Assembly (NCBI GenBank): GCA_035551995.1
Contig: DASZME010000009.1
Location: 93,810-157,809, forward strand
Direction: 5' to 3'
Source: RYN-428 sp035551995
GTDB lineage: Bacteria > Planctomycetota > Phycisphaerae > Tepidisphaerales > Tepidisphaeraceae
Length of the DNA: 64,000 nt
Below are positions 35,100 to 44,240 of this stretch, piece after piece (position 1 is the stretch's first letter; each line of letters opens with the position of its first letter). The notes below the pieces were generated by a model that was not told where the DNA came from, ran no database searches, and worked only from the letters and a program-made list of their open reading frames with translations. Position numbers and translations under genes: made by a program.

Positions 35100-35570
35100 A
35101 TGATGAATCGTCGTGACCGTCGCCGAGGCTTCACCCTCATCGAAATTTTGATCGTCGTGATCATTCTTGGAATTCTGGCGGCAATCGTCATTCCACAATT
35201 CAGCAGCGCCAGTTCCGACGCCAGGAACTCCAGTCTCTCCAGCACGCTGGCGACACTGCGCGTCCAAATTCAATACTATAAGCTCCAGCACAACGACACC
35301 CTGCCTGATCTGACCAAAACCTGGGATTGCCTGACCCACAAGACCGACATTCATGGCGCCATCGATCCCGTCAATGGGCCCACCTTCGGCCCATATTTGC
35401 AGGCGCCTCCGATCAATCCACTCACCGGAACGCCGATCCCTCTCGTCGCCGACGGCACCGCCTTCATTCCCGGCGCCGACTACGTTTACGATTACAGCGG
35501 CGGCGGCGGCGTCGGCCGCATCTGGGGAACCACCAGCGTCGCCAACACCGGCGCCCTGGCCAGTTATTGA
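35100..35570 (+). CDS. Type IV prepilin/GspG-like pseudopilin
   Basis: 156 residues. The prepilin peptidase site is RRRG-FTLIE (cut after Gly10, with Glu5 of the mature form), followed by the hydrophobic helix IEILIVVIILGILAAIVIPQ. The C-terminal part, with GPTFGPYLQAPPINPLTGTP and GADYVYDYSGG, matches GspG-type major pseudopilins. GGAGG lies 6 nt before ATG 35100, which is chosen over an upstream ATG at 35034. The next prepilin begins 6 nt after the stop. No secretion ATPase or membrane platform is in the window, so assembly must use genes elsewhere. Confidence 0.88.
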   Translation: MMNRRDRRRGFTLIEILIVVIILGILAAIVIPQFSSASSDARNSSLSSTLATLRVQIQYYKLQHNDTLPDLTKTWDCLTHKTDIHGAIDPVNGPTFGPYLQAPPINPLTGTPIPLVADGTAFIPGADYVYDYSGGGGVGRIWGTTSVANTGALASY

Positions 35571-35576
35571 TCCGTC

Positions 35577-36098
35577 ATGGTCATCGGCAATCGCCCCATC
35601 TCCCGTGGTTACACCCTGATCGAGATCATCGCGGTCGTCGCGATCCTCGGCATTCTTTCGTTGATCGCCATCCCGCAATTCGGACCGAACGACGATCAGA
35701 AAATCGCGTCGGCCGCGCGCGAAATCACCGCCGACCTGCTCTACGCCCAAAGCCAGGCGATCGCCACCGGAAAGACACATTACGTCGTCTTCGATTCCGC
35801 CGACGGCTATCGCATCATGGACAGCATGATCCCACCCCATCCCATTCCCCATCCGGCCTCGGGCCTTCCGTATGAGATCCACTTCACCGTCGGCCCCCTC
35901 CGCGGCGTAACCGTCACCAATATCGACTTCAACGGCGCCGGCACGCTGGCCTTTGACCCCACCGGCATGCCGTGCTCCATTTCCCCGGAGACAGGTTCAT
36001 TGTCCCCCCTCGTCCGCGGGTCGGCCGCGTTGAAAGTCGGACAATCTACATTGACGCTAACCATCGAGCCGCTGACCGGCGCCGTGAACATTCATTGA
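35577..36098 (+). CDS. Type IV prepilin/GspH-FimT-like pseudopilin
   Basis: 173 residues. The signal SRG-YTLIE (cut after Gly11) is followed by IIAVVAILGILSLIAIPQFG. Then comes a GspH/FimT-like beta domain: ITADLLYAQSQAIATGKTHY, a central IMDSMIP stretch, and FDPTGMPCSISPETGSL. It starts 6 nt after the upstream prepilin, so the two form a transcription unit. Minor pseudopilins of this type sit at the tip of type II secretion or pilus structures. Whether these two belong to a secretion system or a pilus is not shown. Confidence 0.85.
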   Translation: MVIGNRPISRGYTLIEIIAVVAILGILSLIAIPQFGPNDDQKIASAAREITADLLYAQSQAIATGKTHYVVFDSADGYRIMDSMIPPHPIPHPASGLPYEIHFTVGPLRGVTVTNIDFNGAGTLAFDPTGMPCSISPETGSLSPLVRGSAALKVGQSTLTLTIEPLTGAVNIH

Positions 36099-36182
36099 TC
36101 GCGACGAATAACTCCAGGCGGCGCCAATCCTCCACGCCAAGAACAGACGCCGGGGAAGCATGCGATCGGCCTCGCTTGGGCC

Positions 36183-36188
36183 TATAAT
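36183..36188 (+). promoter_or_regulatory. -10 box adjacent to lhr ATG (possible leaderless transcript)
   Basis: A perfect TATAAT ends 6 nt before the ATG at 36195, so transcription would start at or next to the initiation codon. No ribosome site and no clear -35 hexamer are seen. Confidence 0.4.
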
Positions 36189-36194
36189 TCCGCG

Positions 36195-39100
36195 ATGCCG
36201 CTCACAGGGTTTCATCCGACGATCCAGCGCTGGTTCGCCAACCGATTCGGCGAACCCACCCAACCCCAGCGCGTAGGCTGGCCGCGCATCCGGGCCGGAA
36301 ACCACACGCTGATTTCCGCCCCCACCGGCATGGGCAAAACCATCGCCGCCTATCTCGCCGCCATCGACGGGCTCGCCCGTCAAGGCTCGTCCCTTCTGGA
36401 CCAAACTTACGTGCTTTACGTCTCGCCCCTGCGGGCGCTCAGCAACGACGTGCAGAAAAATCTCCAGGGGCCGCTTCGGGAATTATCCGAGCTTGATCCC
36501 GGCTTGCCGAAGATTCGCGTCCTCGTTCGCACGGGCGATACGCCGCCCGGCGAGCGCGCCGCGATGCTTCGCAAGCCTCCGCACATTCTGGTCACGACGC
36601 CCGAATCGCTCTACATCCTCCTGACCAGCGCCGGCGGCAGAGCGATGTTGCGCACGGTGAAAACCGTCATCGTCGACGAAATTCACGCACTCGCCCGAGA
36701 CAAGCGCGGCTCGCATCTGGCCCTTTCGTTGGAGCGTCTTGAAGCGTTGGCCGGCGCCTTTCAGCGCATCGGCCTCTCCGCGACGCAAAAGCCGCTGGAC
36801 GAGGTCGGGCGATTTCTGGTTGGCGTCGGCCGGACTTGTACGCTGGTCGATGTGGGGCACCGCCGCGAGATGGACGTGGCCGTGGAAGTTCCTCCGTCGC
36901 CCCTGGAGACTGTCTGCTCGCACGAGCAATGGGATGAAATCTATCGGCGAATCGCCGCGCTGATCGAAGCGCATCGCACCACGCTGATCTTCGTGAATAC
37001 GCGCAAGCTTGCCGAGCGCGTGTCGGCGAGATTGTCCGAAACGATGGGCGCGGACAAAGTCACTTGCCATCACAGCAGCCTCTCGCGCGAACGTCGCCTA
37101 GACGCCGAGGACCGGTTGAAATCGGGAACGCTTCGGGCGCTTGTCGCGACGGCGTCGCTCGAACTCGGCATCGACATCGGAGACGTCGACCTGGTGATCC
37201 AGGTTGGCGCCACGCGATCCATCGCGACGTTTCTCCAGCGCGTGGGCCGATCCGGTCACGCCATCCGGCGAATTCCCAAGGGCCGGCTTTTCCCGCTGAC
37301 GATCGACGAACTCGTGGAAGCGGCGGCCCTTCTTCGAGCGGCCAAACGCGGCGATCTGGACCGCACGCCCCAGCCCAGCGCGCCGCTGGATATCCTCGCC
37401 CAGCAGATCGTCGCGGCGTGCGTGGCCGAGGGTGAGCGGGGATGGAGCGAAGATCTCCTGCTTGAAACGTTCAAGCGCGCGTGGCCCTACCGCGATATCA
37501 CCCGGGAAGATTTCGATGCCGTCATCAAACTGCACATCGACGGCCGCCATGGTCTGCTGCATCGCGATGCCGTCGGCGGCCGCATCATGGCGCGCAAGCG
37601 CGCCCGCATCACCGCCATCACCGGCGGAGGAGCGATTCCCGACGTGGCGGATTATCGCGTGGTGAAAGAGCCGGAGGGGGTGTTCGTCGGAACGCTCAAC
37701 GAAGATTTCGCCGTCGAATCCAACGTCGGCGATATCTTCCAGCTTGGCAACACGTCATGGCGCGTGCTGAAGGTCGAACGCGGCGTCATGCGCGTCGCCG
37801 ATGCGCAAGGGCAGCCCCCCTCGATCCCCTTCTGGCTCGGCGAAGGCGCGTCGCGAACGGCCGAACTGTCGGCGGAGATCGGATCGCTGCGCGAACAATG
37901 CGCCGACCCGGCGGTTTTGCAAAACGAAATCGGCCTGTCTCTCGAAGCGGCCACGCAAATCGCCGAATACATCGCCGAGGGCGTCGGCGTCCTCGGCGCG
38001 GTTCCCACCCAAAAGCGGGTTATTCTCGAACGATTTTTCGACGAGAGCGGCGGCATGCAGATGGTCCTGCACGCGCCGTTCGGCGGGAAAATAAACCGCG
38101 CCTGGGGATTGGCGCTGCGAAAGCGCTTCTGCCGGGGCTTTGGCTTTGAGCTTCAAGCCGCCGCCAATGAAGAGGCGATCATCATTTCGCTCGGCACGAA
38201 ACATAGTTTCTCGTTGCCCGAGGTCTTCGATTATCTGCATCCCAACAGCGTGAAGGAAATTCTCACGCAGGCGGTTTTGGATCAGCCGATGTTCGAGTCG
38301 CGATGGCGATGGAACGCCACGCGGTCGCTGGTTCTCAGCCGGTTTCAGAACGGCAAGAAACTGGCGCCGCAGATCCTTCGTATGCGCGCCGCCGATCTGC
38401 TCGCCCAGGCCTTTCCGGGGGCCGTCGCCTGTCCGGAGAATCTGCCCCCCGGCGACTTGCCGATCCCGATGGAGCATCCGCTCGTCCGACAGACCATCGG
38501 CGACTGCCTGAGCGAAGCGACCGACATCGAGGGCTTGATCCAGGTCCTCAAAGGCCTTCGCGACGGATCCATCGCTCGCGTGGCCGTCGATGTTCCCGAG
38601 CCGTCGGCGTTTGCCCGCGGCATCCTGAACTCCGAGTTGTATACGTTTCTCGACGATGCTCCATTGGAAGAGCGCCGCACACAGGCGGTCTACTCGCGCC
38701 GCGGCCTGGACGCGCGCGCGCTGGACCAGATCGGCGCGCTCGATCCCGCCGCCGTCGAGCGGGTGCGCGAAGAGGTTTGGCCGCAGCCGGAAACCGTCGA
38801 AGAAGTTCACGACGCGCTGCTCTGGATGGGTTTTGCGACCGACGCCGAGGCGGCGCCCTGGCTCGATTGGCTGATTGGCTTGGCCGCGCAAAAGCGCGCC
38901 GTGCATCAGGACCAGCGATGGCGGGCGGTCGACGCGCCGGTCGAGCCGGCGAAGATTTTGCTGGGCAGACTTGAAGCCCTTGGACCGGTATTTGAAGACG
39001 ATCCGCGCATCGCGATGCCCGGCTCCACCCTTGCCGTCCTGATGGAACTGGAGCACCAGGGCGCCGTCATCCGCACCCGTCTGGATGGCCGCACCGCCTG

Positions 39101-40109
39101 GTGCGAACGACGGCTGCTTGCCCGCATCCATCGCTACACGCTGGACACGCTTCGCCGGGAGATCGAGCCGGTGAGCGGCAACGACTTCCTTCAATTCCTT
39201 GCCTGCTGGCAGCATGTCGATGAAGGCTATCGCCTCGAAGGCCCGCGCGGCGTCGGCGAAGCGCTCCGGCAACTGGCCGGGTTCGAGTTGCCGGCATGGG
39301 CCTGGGAGGCTCATGTGTTGCCGCGCCGCGTGCGCGACTACAAACGCGAGTGGCTTGACGACGTCACGATGATGGGAGAATTCGCCTGGGGCCGGATGTG
39401 GGGCGGCGCCGCGACGGCCATCCGCGTGACGCCGATCACCTTCATTCCCCGCGATCAGCTTGAACCGTGGCTCGCAATGACGGATCAACCGCCCTGCGAA
39501 GGACTCTGCGGCGCCGCCGGCGATCTTCTCAAACCGCTTAAAGCGCAGGGCGCGATGTTCCCGCAGAATCTTCAGAAAGCCGCCGACCTGGTGCCGGCGC
39601 ACGTCGAGATGGGGCTGGCCGACCTGGTTTCGCACGGCATGGTTACATGTGATTCTTTCGCCGCGTTGCGGCAAATGATCACGCCACCCTCTCGGCGCCG
39701 CGCTCCGCTTCGTCCCGTGGGGCGCTGGAGTTGCTTCCGGACCGCCGCCCCGGCCGCCGCGTCGGACGAACTGAACGAACTCGCCGCGCGTCAACTTCTC
39801 AGCCGCACCGGCGTTGTCTTCCGAAGAACCCTCGAGCGGGAAAAGATTCCCGTCAGTTGGTCGGCGCTTCTTCGCGTCTACCGCAGGATGGAACTCCGGG
39901 GCGAACTCCGCGGCGGCAGATTTGTGGCGGGTTTTTCCGGCGAACAATACGCGCTGCCCCAAGCCGTCGAACTGCTGCGAAGACTCCGCCGGGAGGGACC
40001 ACGCGAGCCGGTGTCCGTTGTGTCGGCCGACCCGCTCAATTTTCAAGGAATCCTCACGCCGGAAAAACGCGTGGCGCCGACCGTTCGGCAGAAGGTGCTG
40101 GTCGGATAA
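36195..40109 (+). CDS. lhr: Lhr-type superfamily 2 DEAD/DEAH-box helicase
   Basis: 1304 residues. Helicase core: Q-motif-like TQPQRVGWP, Walker A APTGMGKT (42-49), TTPESLY, DEIH (161-164), motif III GLSAT, then TLIFVNTRKLAERV, ATASLELGIDIGDVD and QRVGRSGHA in the second lobe. A winged-helix/Lhr-core extension follows, then a long C-terminal Lhr-CTD (about 850-1300). This is the full-length bacterial Lhr architecture. The family are ATP-dependent 3'-5' DNA/RNA helicases linked to repair. The gene is single; it is convergent with the oxidase operon and follows the prepilin pair by 96 nt. Confidence 0.93.
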   Translation: MPLTGFHPTIQRWFANRFGEPTQPQRVGWPRIRAGNHTLISAPTGMGKTIAAYLAAIDGLARQGSSLLDQTYVLYVSPLRALSNDVQKNLQGPLRELSELDPGLPKIRVLVRTGDTPPGERAAMLRKPPHILVTTPESLYILLTSAGGRAMLRTVKTVIVDEIHALARDKRGSHLALSLERLEALAGAFQRIGLSATQKPLDEVGRFLVGVGRTCTLVDVGHRREMDVAVEVPPSPLETVCSHEQWDEIYRRIAALIEAHRTTLIFVNTRKLAERVSARLSETMGADKVTCHHSSLSRERRLDAEDRLKSGTLRALVATASLELGIDIGDVDLVIQVGATRSIATFLQRVGRSGHAIRRIPKGRLFPLTIDELVEAAALLRAAKRGDLDRTPQPSAPLDILAQQIVAACVAEGERGWSEDLLLETFKRAWPYRDITREDFDAVIKLHIDGRHGLLHRDAVGGRIMARKRARITAITGGGAIPDVADYRVVKEPEGVFVGTLNEDFAVESNVGDIFQLGNTSWRVLKVERGVMRVADAQGQPPSIPFWLGEGASRTAELSAEIGSLREQCADPAVLQNEIGLSLEAATQIAEYIAEGVGVLGAVPTQKRVILERFFDESGGMQMVLHAPFGGKINRAWGLALRKRFCRGFGFELQAAANEEAIIISLGTKHSFSLPEVFDYLHPNSVKEILTQAVLDQPMFESRWRWNATRSLVLSRFQNGKKLAPQILRMRAADLLAQAFPGAVACPENLPPGDLPIPMEHPLVRQTIGDCLSEATDIEGLIQVLKGLRDGSIARVAVDVPEPSAFARGILNSELYTFLDDAPLEERRTQAVYSRRGLDARALDQIGALDPAAVERVREEVWPQPETVEEVHDALLWMGFATDAEAAPWLDWLIGLAAQKRAVHQDQRWRAVDAPVEPAKILLGRLEALGPVFEDDPRIAMPGSTLAVLMELEHQGAVIRTRLDGRTAWCERRLLARIHRYTLDTLRREIEPVSGNDFLQFLACWQHVDEGYRLEGPRGVGEALRQLAGFELPAWAWEAHVLPRRVRDYKREWLDDVTMMGEFAWGRMWGGAATAIRVTPITFIPRDQLEPWLAMTDQPPCEGLCGAAGDLLKPLKAQGAMFPQNLQKAADLVPAHVEMGLADLVSHGMVTCDSFAALRQMITPPSRRRAPLRPVGRWSCFRTAAPAAASDELNELAARQLLSRTGVVFRRTLEREKIPVSWSALLRVYRRMELRGELRGGRFVAGFSGEQYALPQAVELLRRLRREGPREPVSVVSADPLNFQGILTPEKRVAPTVRQKVLVG

Positions 40110-40177
40110 ACTCCAGGTCTCTATCCGTCACAAACAGCAACAAGTTTCCGCTCGCTTCACATCAATCCCGAATCGCG

Positions 40178-40609
40178 TCAATGATAGCTTCCCGGCTGTC
40201 CCGGATAGTTATCGATACGCGGCGACGGATGGCCAGGCGGAGCCGGTTCGACAATGTAGTTTGGCTCGCCTTTGGCGTTAACGCCCGGCGGATGGTTTCG
40301 CGTGAAATAGTCGCTCATCGTCAGCGTCAACATAATGCCAAGCCATACGACGCCGGCGGAAGCGAAGACCCACGTCAGACGACTGGCATACTTCAGGTGC
40401 ATAAAAAACAGGGCGATCAAGGCGGCTTTCAACATCGCTATTAATAGTGCGACCACGGTATTCCAGCCGGCGCCGAGGTGATGGGCGGTTGTCCAGGCGT
40501 CCAGATCGATAAACGCCGTGATGATCGTCGCGACGAGCAAAATCATCAGCGCGATCAGCACGCCGATATACATTCGGGGCGCGGCGATATGTTCTTTGAC
40601 TTCCGCCAT
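40178..40609 (-). CDS. Cytochrome c oxidase subunit IV-type protein
   Basis: 143 residues with three membrane helices (MYIGVLIALMILLVATIITA; TVVALLIAMLKAALIALFFM; WVFASAGVVWLGIMLTL) and the conserved HLKY after the second helix. This is the prokaryotic subunit IV (CtaF/CyoD-like) found after subunit III in caa3 operons. The C-terminal 40 residues are Pro/Gly-rich and probably on the outer side. Start 40609 lies 2 nt after the subunit III stop. It is the last gene of the respiratory operon. The subunit supports assembly and has no cofactor. Confidence 0.9.
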   Translation of the reverse strand: MAEVKEHIAAPRMYIGVLIALMILLVATIITAFIDLDAWTTAHHLGAGWNTVVALLIAMLKAALIALFFMHLKYASRLTWVFASAGVVWLGIMLTLTMSDYFTRNHPPGVNAKGEPNYIVEPAPPGHPSPRIDNYPGQPGSYH

Positions 40610-40611
40610 GG

Positions 40612-41382
40612 CTAAGGGTTTCGCAAAAGGTAGAGAACCGGGAAGAGGAACACCCAGACTGTATCGACAAAGTGCCAGTAAAGTCCGACCACCTCGACTG
40701 GATTGTGCCACGCGGCGGAGAAAGCGCGCCGCCGTGCGAGCATCATAAGCCAGGTCATCAGCCCGATTCCGATCAACATATGCGTGGCGTGAATGGCGGT
40801 CATGATGAAGTAAAAACACATGAACAACTGCTCGCGACGGGTCCTTTGTCCATGCTCGTCGGCGTTGGGAACGTACTTCCCCGTCCATCGCTCAAACGAT
40901 CCCATGCCGCGCGTTAAAGCGCTTTCAGATGACCTCGGCGGCGGTTGCAGGCGAAATGATTCTCCGGGGACCAACCCCTCATCATATTCGAGATAGTATT
41001 CCATACCCTTGACCCCTAGAAACGCGACGGCAAGAGCGATGGTCGCCAATAAATGGCGAATGACCCGGCGGTTGTCCCCTTGCTGCGAGGCACGAACTCC
41101 AAGTGCCATGAAAAAGCTGCTAAGAAGCAGGATGGCGGTATTCAATCCGCCCAGGTACCACTTCAGATCCAGACTCCCCTCCCTGAAATCGTCGGGCCAG
41201 CGAACTCGGTAAATGGCGTAGGAAACGAACAACCCGCCGAAGAATAAAACCTCCGTCCCGAGAAACAGCCACATGCCAAGCGTGGCGCTCTCGCGTTGCT
41301 GGTCGGCGTTCTTGAACTGATGCTGCAAGTGCGCATCGCCCGAGTTCGGCGGGGAATGAATATTAGTGGCGGTTGCGCTCAT
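40612..41382 (-). CDS. coxC: Cytochrome c oxidase subunit III
   Basis: 256 residues. GMWLFLGTEVLFFGGLFVSY is the family's first helix signature with its membrane Glu. GVKGMEYYLEYDEGLVPGES and YFIMTAIHATHMLIGIGLM are also conserved. Seven hydrophobic segments are visible. Subunit III stabilises subunit I and its proton-uptake path. The central loop between helices is longer than usual, with SSESALTRGMGSFERWTGKY. It sits between the subunit I and subunit IV genes in the operon. Confidence 0.94.
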   Translation of the reverse strand: MSATATNIHSPPNSGDAHLQHQFKNADQQRESATLGMWLFLGTEVLFFGGLFVSYAIYRVRWPDDFREGSLDLKWYLGGLNTAILLLSSFFMALGVRASQQGDNRRVIRHLLATIALAVAFLGVKGMEYYLEYDEGLVPGESFRLQPPPRSSESALTRGMGSFERWTGKYVPNADEHGQRTRREQLFMCFYFIMTAIHATHMLIGIGLMTWLMMLARRRAFSAAWHNPVEVVGLYWHFVDTVWVFLFPVLYLLRNP

Positions 41383-41394
41383 GGGTCGTACTCG

Positions 41395-43137
41395 CTAATT
41401 TTCCGGCGTCGGTCCAATTACAACCGTCACTGGCGCCACTCCCGCCGACGTAACGGCGATGGATGCGCCATTCTGGGCCTTGCGAAGGTGATACGCATAG
41501 GCTTCTTCGGTCACGACCGGCGTGACCTCAAAGTTATGCTCCGGCGGCGGAGAGGCGGTTTGCCATTCCAGTCCAGTTGCGCGCCACGGATTGTTGCCCG
41601 CAGGCTTTCCCCACCGCAATGACCAGGGTAAATATGCAAAAGGAAGCAAGTATCCCACGGCCAATATCGACGCACCGGCCGTCGACAGAACGTTATACAC
41701 CTGAAATTCCGGAGGGTAAGAATGATATCGCCGCGGCATTCCCAAATAGCCGAGGATAAACTGCGGGAAAAAAGTCAGATTGAATCCCAGGAAGATAATG
41801 CAAACCGTAACCCGGCCCCAAACTTCCGAATACATCCGGCCAGTCGCTTTCGGCCACCAGTAGTGCAGCCCGCCGAAATAGGCCATCACCGTCCCGCCCA
41901 CCATGATGTAGTGAAAATGGGCGATGACGAAGTAGGTGTCGTGCATATGCACGTCCATGCCCAGGGTCGCGAGCATGACGCCGGTCAATCCGCCGAGCGT
42001 GAAGAGTCCGATGAAGCCCAATGCGCAGAGCATCGGCGTATCGAGCTTGACGGAGCCTTTATACATGGTCGCCGTCCAGTCAAAGACCTTGACCGACGAC
42101 GGGATGGCGACAATAAAGCTGAGCAACGAAAAGACCGAGGCGCTGTACACGCTGATCCCCGCCACGAACATATGGTGGGCCCAAACCAGGAAGCCGACGA
42201 GCGCGATCGCGACGCTGGAAAAAGCGATGAATTCGTACCCGAAAATTCGCTTGCGCGAAAAACAGGTGACCAGTTCCGACACGACTCCCATGCCCGGCAG
42301 CACCATGATATAAACGGCGGGATGCGAGTAAAACCAGAACATATGCTGGAAAAGAATAGGATCGCCTCCAAGCTTCGGATCGAAAATGCCGACTCCGAAG
42401 ATGTGTTCGATGCCGACAAGTAAAAGCGTAATCGCGAGAATGGGCGTCGCAAGCACCATTACCACGCTGGTCGCATACAGGCTCCACAAGAACAACGGCA
42501 TCCGGAACCAGGTCATTCCCGGACAGCGCATCTTGTGAACTGTCACGATAAAATTAAGGCCGGTCAGGATCGAACTGAATCCGTTGATAAAGACGGCGCA
42601 GACGGTGAGCGTCACATAGTTATTGGAAAATGCGGTGCTATACGGGGTATAAAACGTCCAGCCGGTGTCGGCGCCGCCCAGGGTAATCATTATGAAGGCG
42701 AAGATGCCGGAGAAAACGAAGAGATACCAGCTCAGTAGATTGATCTTCGGGAAAGCTAGATCCTTGGCGCCGATCATGAGGGGAATGACGAAGTTTCCCA
42801 TGGTGGCTGGGATCGAAGGAATGAGGAAGAACCAGACCATCACCACGCCGTGGATGGTGAACAGTTTGTTATAGTCGGCCCCGTCGACGATCAGACCGCT
42901 GGGGGTCAGTAGATTGAGACGAATGAGCGTCGCGGCGCCGCCCCCGATAAAGAAGAAGAGCGTGATCGAGAAGAGGTAGAGAATGCCGATGCGCTTGTGA
43001 TCCGTCGTCAGTAGCCAGGAGCGGACCGTGTGCTTGACGTTCAGGTAGTTGGGATGACGCGCGACGGCCCCTTCACTGCCCGGAGGCGCCGGCGTAATTG
43101 GAGAGACGATCGGATTTAGAGCCGGATTCATGCCCAT
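41395..43137 (-). CDS. coxA: Cytochrome c oxidase subunit I, A2-type
   Basis: 580 residues. It holds haem a, haem a3 and CuB. Ligand regions are visible: TIHGVVMVWFF (haem a His), WFYSHPAVYIMVLPGMG (CuB His and cross-linked Tyr), WAHHMFVAG (CuB His pair), and YFVIAHFHYIMVGG (haem a3/a His). The SHPAVY sequence lacks the Glu of GHPEVY and has the Tyr-Ser pair of A2-type haem-copper oxidases, such as the caa3 enzymes of Rhodothermus and Thermus. This subunit reduces O2 to water and pumps protons. GAAGGAAA precedes ATG 43137. It follows subunit II directly. Confidence 0.96.
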   Translation of the reverse strand: MGMNPALNPIVSPITPAPPGSEGAVARHPNYLNVKHTVRSWLLTTDHKRIGILYLFSITLFFFIGGGAATLIRLNLLTPSGLIVDGADYNKLFTIHGVVMVWFFLIPSIPATMGNFVIPLMIGAKDLAFPKINLLSWYLFVFSGIFAFIMITLGGADTGWTFYTPYSTAFSNNYVTLTVCAVFINGFSSILTGLNFIVTVHKMRCPGMTWFRMPLFLWSLYATSVVMVLATPILAITLLLVGIEHIFGVGIFDPKLGGDPILFQHMFWFYSHPAVYIMVLPGMGVVSELVTCFSRKRIFGYEFIAFSSVAIALVGFLVWAHHMFVAGISVYSASVFSLLSFIVAIPSSVKVFDWTATMYKGSVKLDTPMLCALGFIGLFTLGGLTGVMLATLGMDVHMHDTYFVIAHFHYIMVGGTVMAYFGGLHYWWPKATGRMYSEVWGRVTVCIIFLGFNLTFFPQFILGYLGMPRRYHSYPPEFQVYNVLSTAGASILAVGYLLPFAYLPWSLRWGKPAGNNPWRATGLEWQTASPPPEHNFEVTPVVTEEAYAYHLRKAQNGASIAVTSAGVAPVTVVIGPTPEN

Positions 43138-43193
43138 TACAGTTTCCTTCGCTCGGTCGGACCGCCCTTAGTCAATCCCTTCTGCTTCCATGA

Positions 43194-44240
43194 CTACGGA
43201 GAAGGCGCCGGCACAGGCTGCCGGGCCGGCGGAAAATTCGGTAGATAGTCCGGGCTCTGCCCGTTCACCGGCCGCGTGGACGGCGTCGTTCGCACGCCCG
43301 ACGGCGCCGCCGACGCGCCCTGCGATTTAATGAACGCCACCAGCGCCATCAGTTGCTCCTCGCTCAACTGGCCACGGTAACTGGGCATGATCGCCGGGTA
43401 TCCAGCCACGACCTTCGCCGAGGGCTCAATGATCGATTCGCGAAGGTAGTCGTCATCGGCGATCACGCTGCTGCCGTTATCCAGCGGCACCTTCGTCATA
43501 TAAAGCCCGGCCATCGTGGGAGCGCGTTCTCCATGGCAGGCGTTGCAACCCCAACTGACGAACAGTTGCGCGCCCGCCGCCGCCGGAGGCGTATCTTTCG
43601 GCACTCCGCTCAGCCAGGCCGCATAGTCTCCCGGCTCCATCGCCACCACATGCCCGATCATCTCCGCGTGCTCGGTTCCGCAATACTGGCTGCAAAACAG
43701 ATGGTATGTTCCCGGCTTGCTCGCGATAAACCATTCCATCGCGAAGCTACCGGGAACGACGTCATGCTTTATCCTGAAAGCGGGAATAAAAAAGGAGTGA
43801 ATTACGTCCTGCGACGCCAGCATCAGCTTGATCGGCTGGCCGATCGGCACATGCAGCTCGTTGATTTCGCGCACGCCTTCGGGATGCTGAATTTTCCACA
43901 TCCACTGTTTACCGACGACGTTAATGACGATCGTGTTTTCCGGCGGCCGCATCATTTGGCCATACAGGCTCGCGCCCCAGAAGAACATCACGAGCATGAA
44001 GAAAAACGGAGAGATCGTCCAGATGATTCCTAGCTTAAAGTTTTGAACGTCCTCAGCGGGAAATTCATTGTCGTCCCGCCGCCGATACCGGACGGCAAGG
44101 TAGATGACCGCGATCATGATCGCCAGCGTGAAAAAAATTAAAACGCCGAGCAGATAGTAGAACAGATGATCCACCTGCCGGGCCATCGTGGAGGCTTGTT
44201 CAGGGAACAAGCGGAAGCTGGTGTCCAGGCTTGATGTCAT
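43194..44240 (-). CDS. coxB: Cytochrome c oxidase subunit II with fused cytochrome c domain (caa3 type)
   Basis: 348 residues. Two membrane helices (about 28-50 and 72-92) are followed by the CuA domain: His148, then CSQYCGTEHAEM (Cys183, Cys187, His191, Met194), with Gln185 where Glu is commonest. A C-terminal class I cytochrome c domain follows with CNACH (Cys232, Cys235, His236), which defines the caa3 type. The tail is Pro/Thr-rich. Its ATG overlaps the Sco stop in ATGA, showing tight coupling. It accepts electrons from the cytochrome subunits of alternative complex III, or from a soluble cytochrome c. Confidence 0.95.
   Translation of the reverse strand: MTSSLDTSFRLFPEQASTMARQVDHLFYYLLGVLIFFTLAIMIAVIYLAVRYRRRDDNEFPAEDVQNFKLGIIWTISPFFFMLVMFFWGASLYGQMMRPPENTIVINVVGKQWMWKIQHPEGVREINELHVPIGQPIKLMLASQDVIHSFFIPAFRIKHDVVPGSFAMEWFIASKPGTYHLFCSQYCGTEHAEMIGHVVAMEPGDYAAWLSGVPKDTPPAAAGAQLFVSWGCNACHGERAPTMAGLYMTKVPLDNGSSVIADDDYLRESIIEPSAKVVAGYPAIMPSYRGQLSEEQLMALVAFIKSQGASAAPSGVRTTPSTRPVNGQSPDYLPNFPPARQPVPAPSP

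Noticed and set aside
37755..40046. 763-residue open frame on the minus strand
   Set aside because: Antisense of the Lhr helicase, with no motif; a shadow of a long conserved gene.
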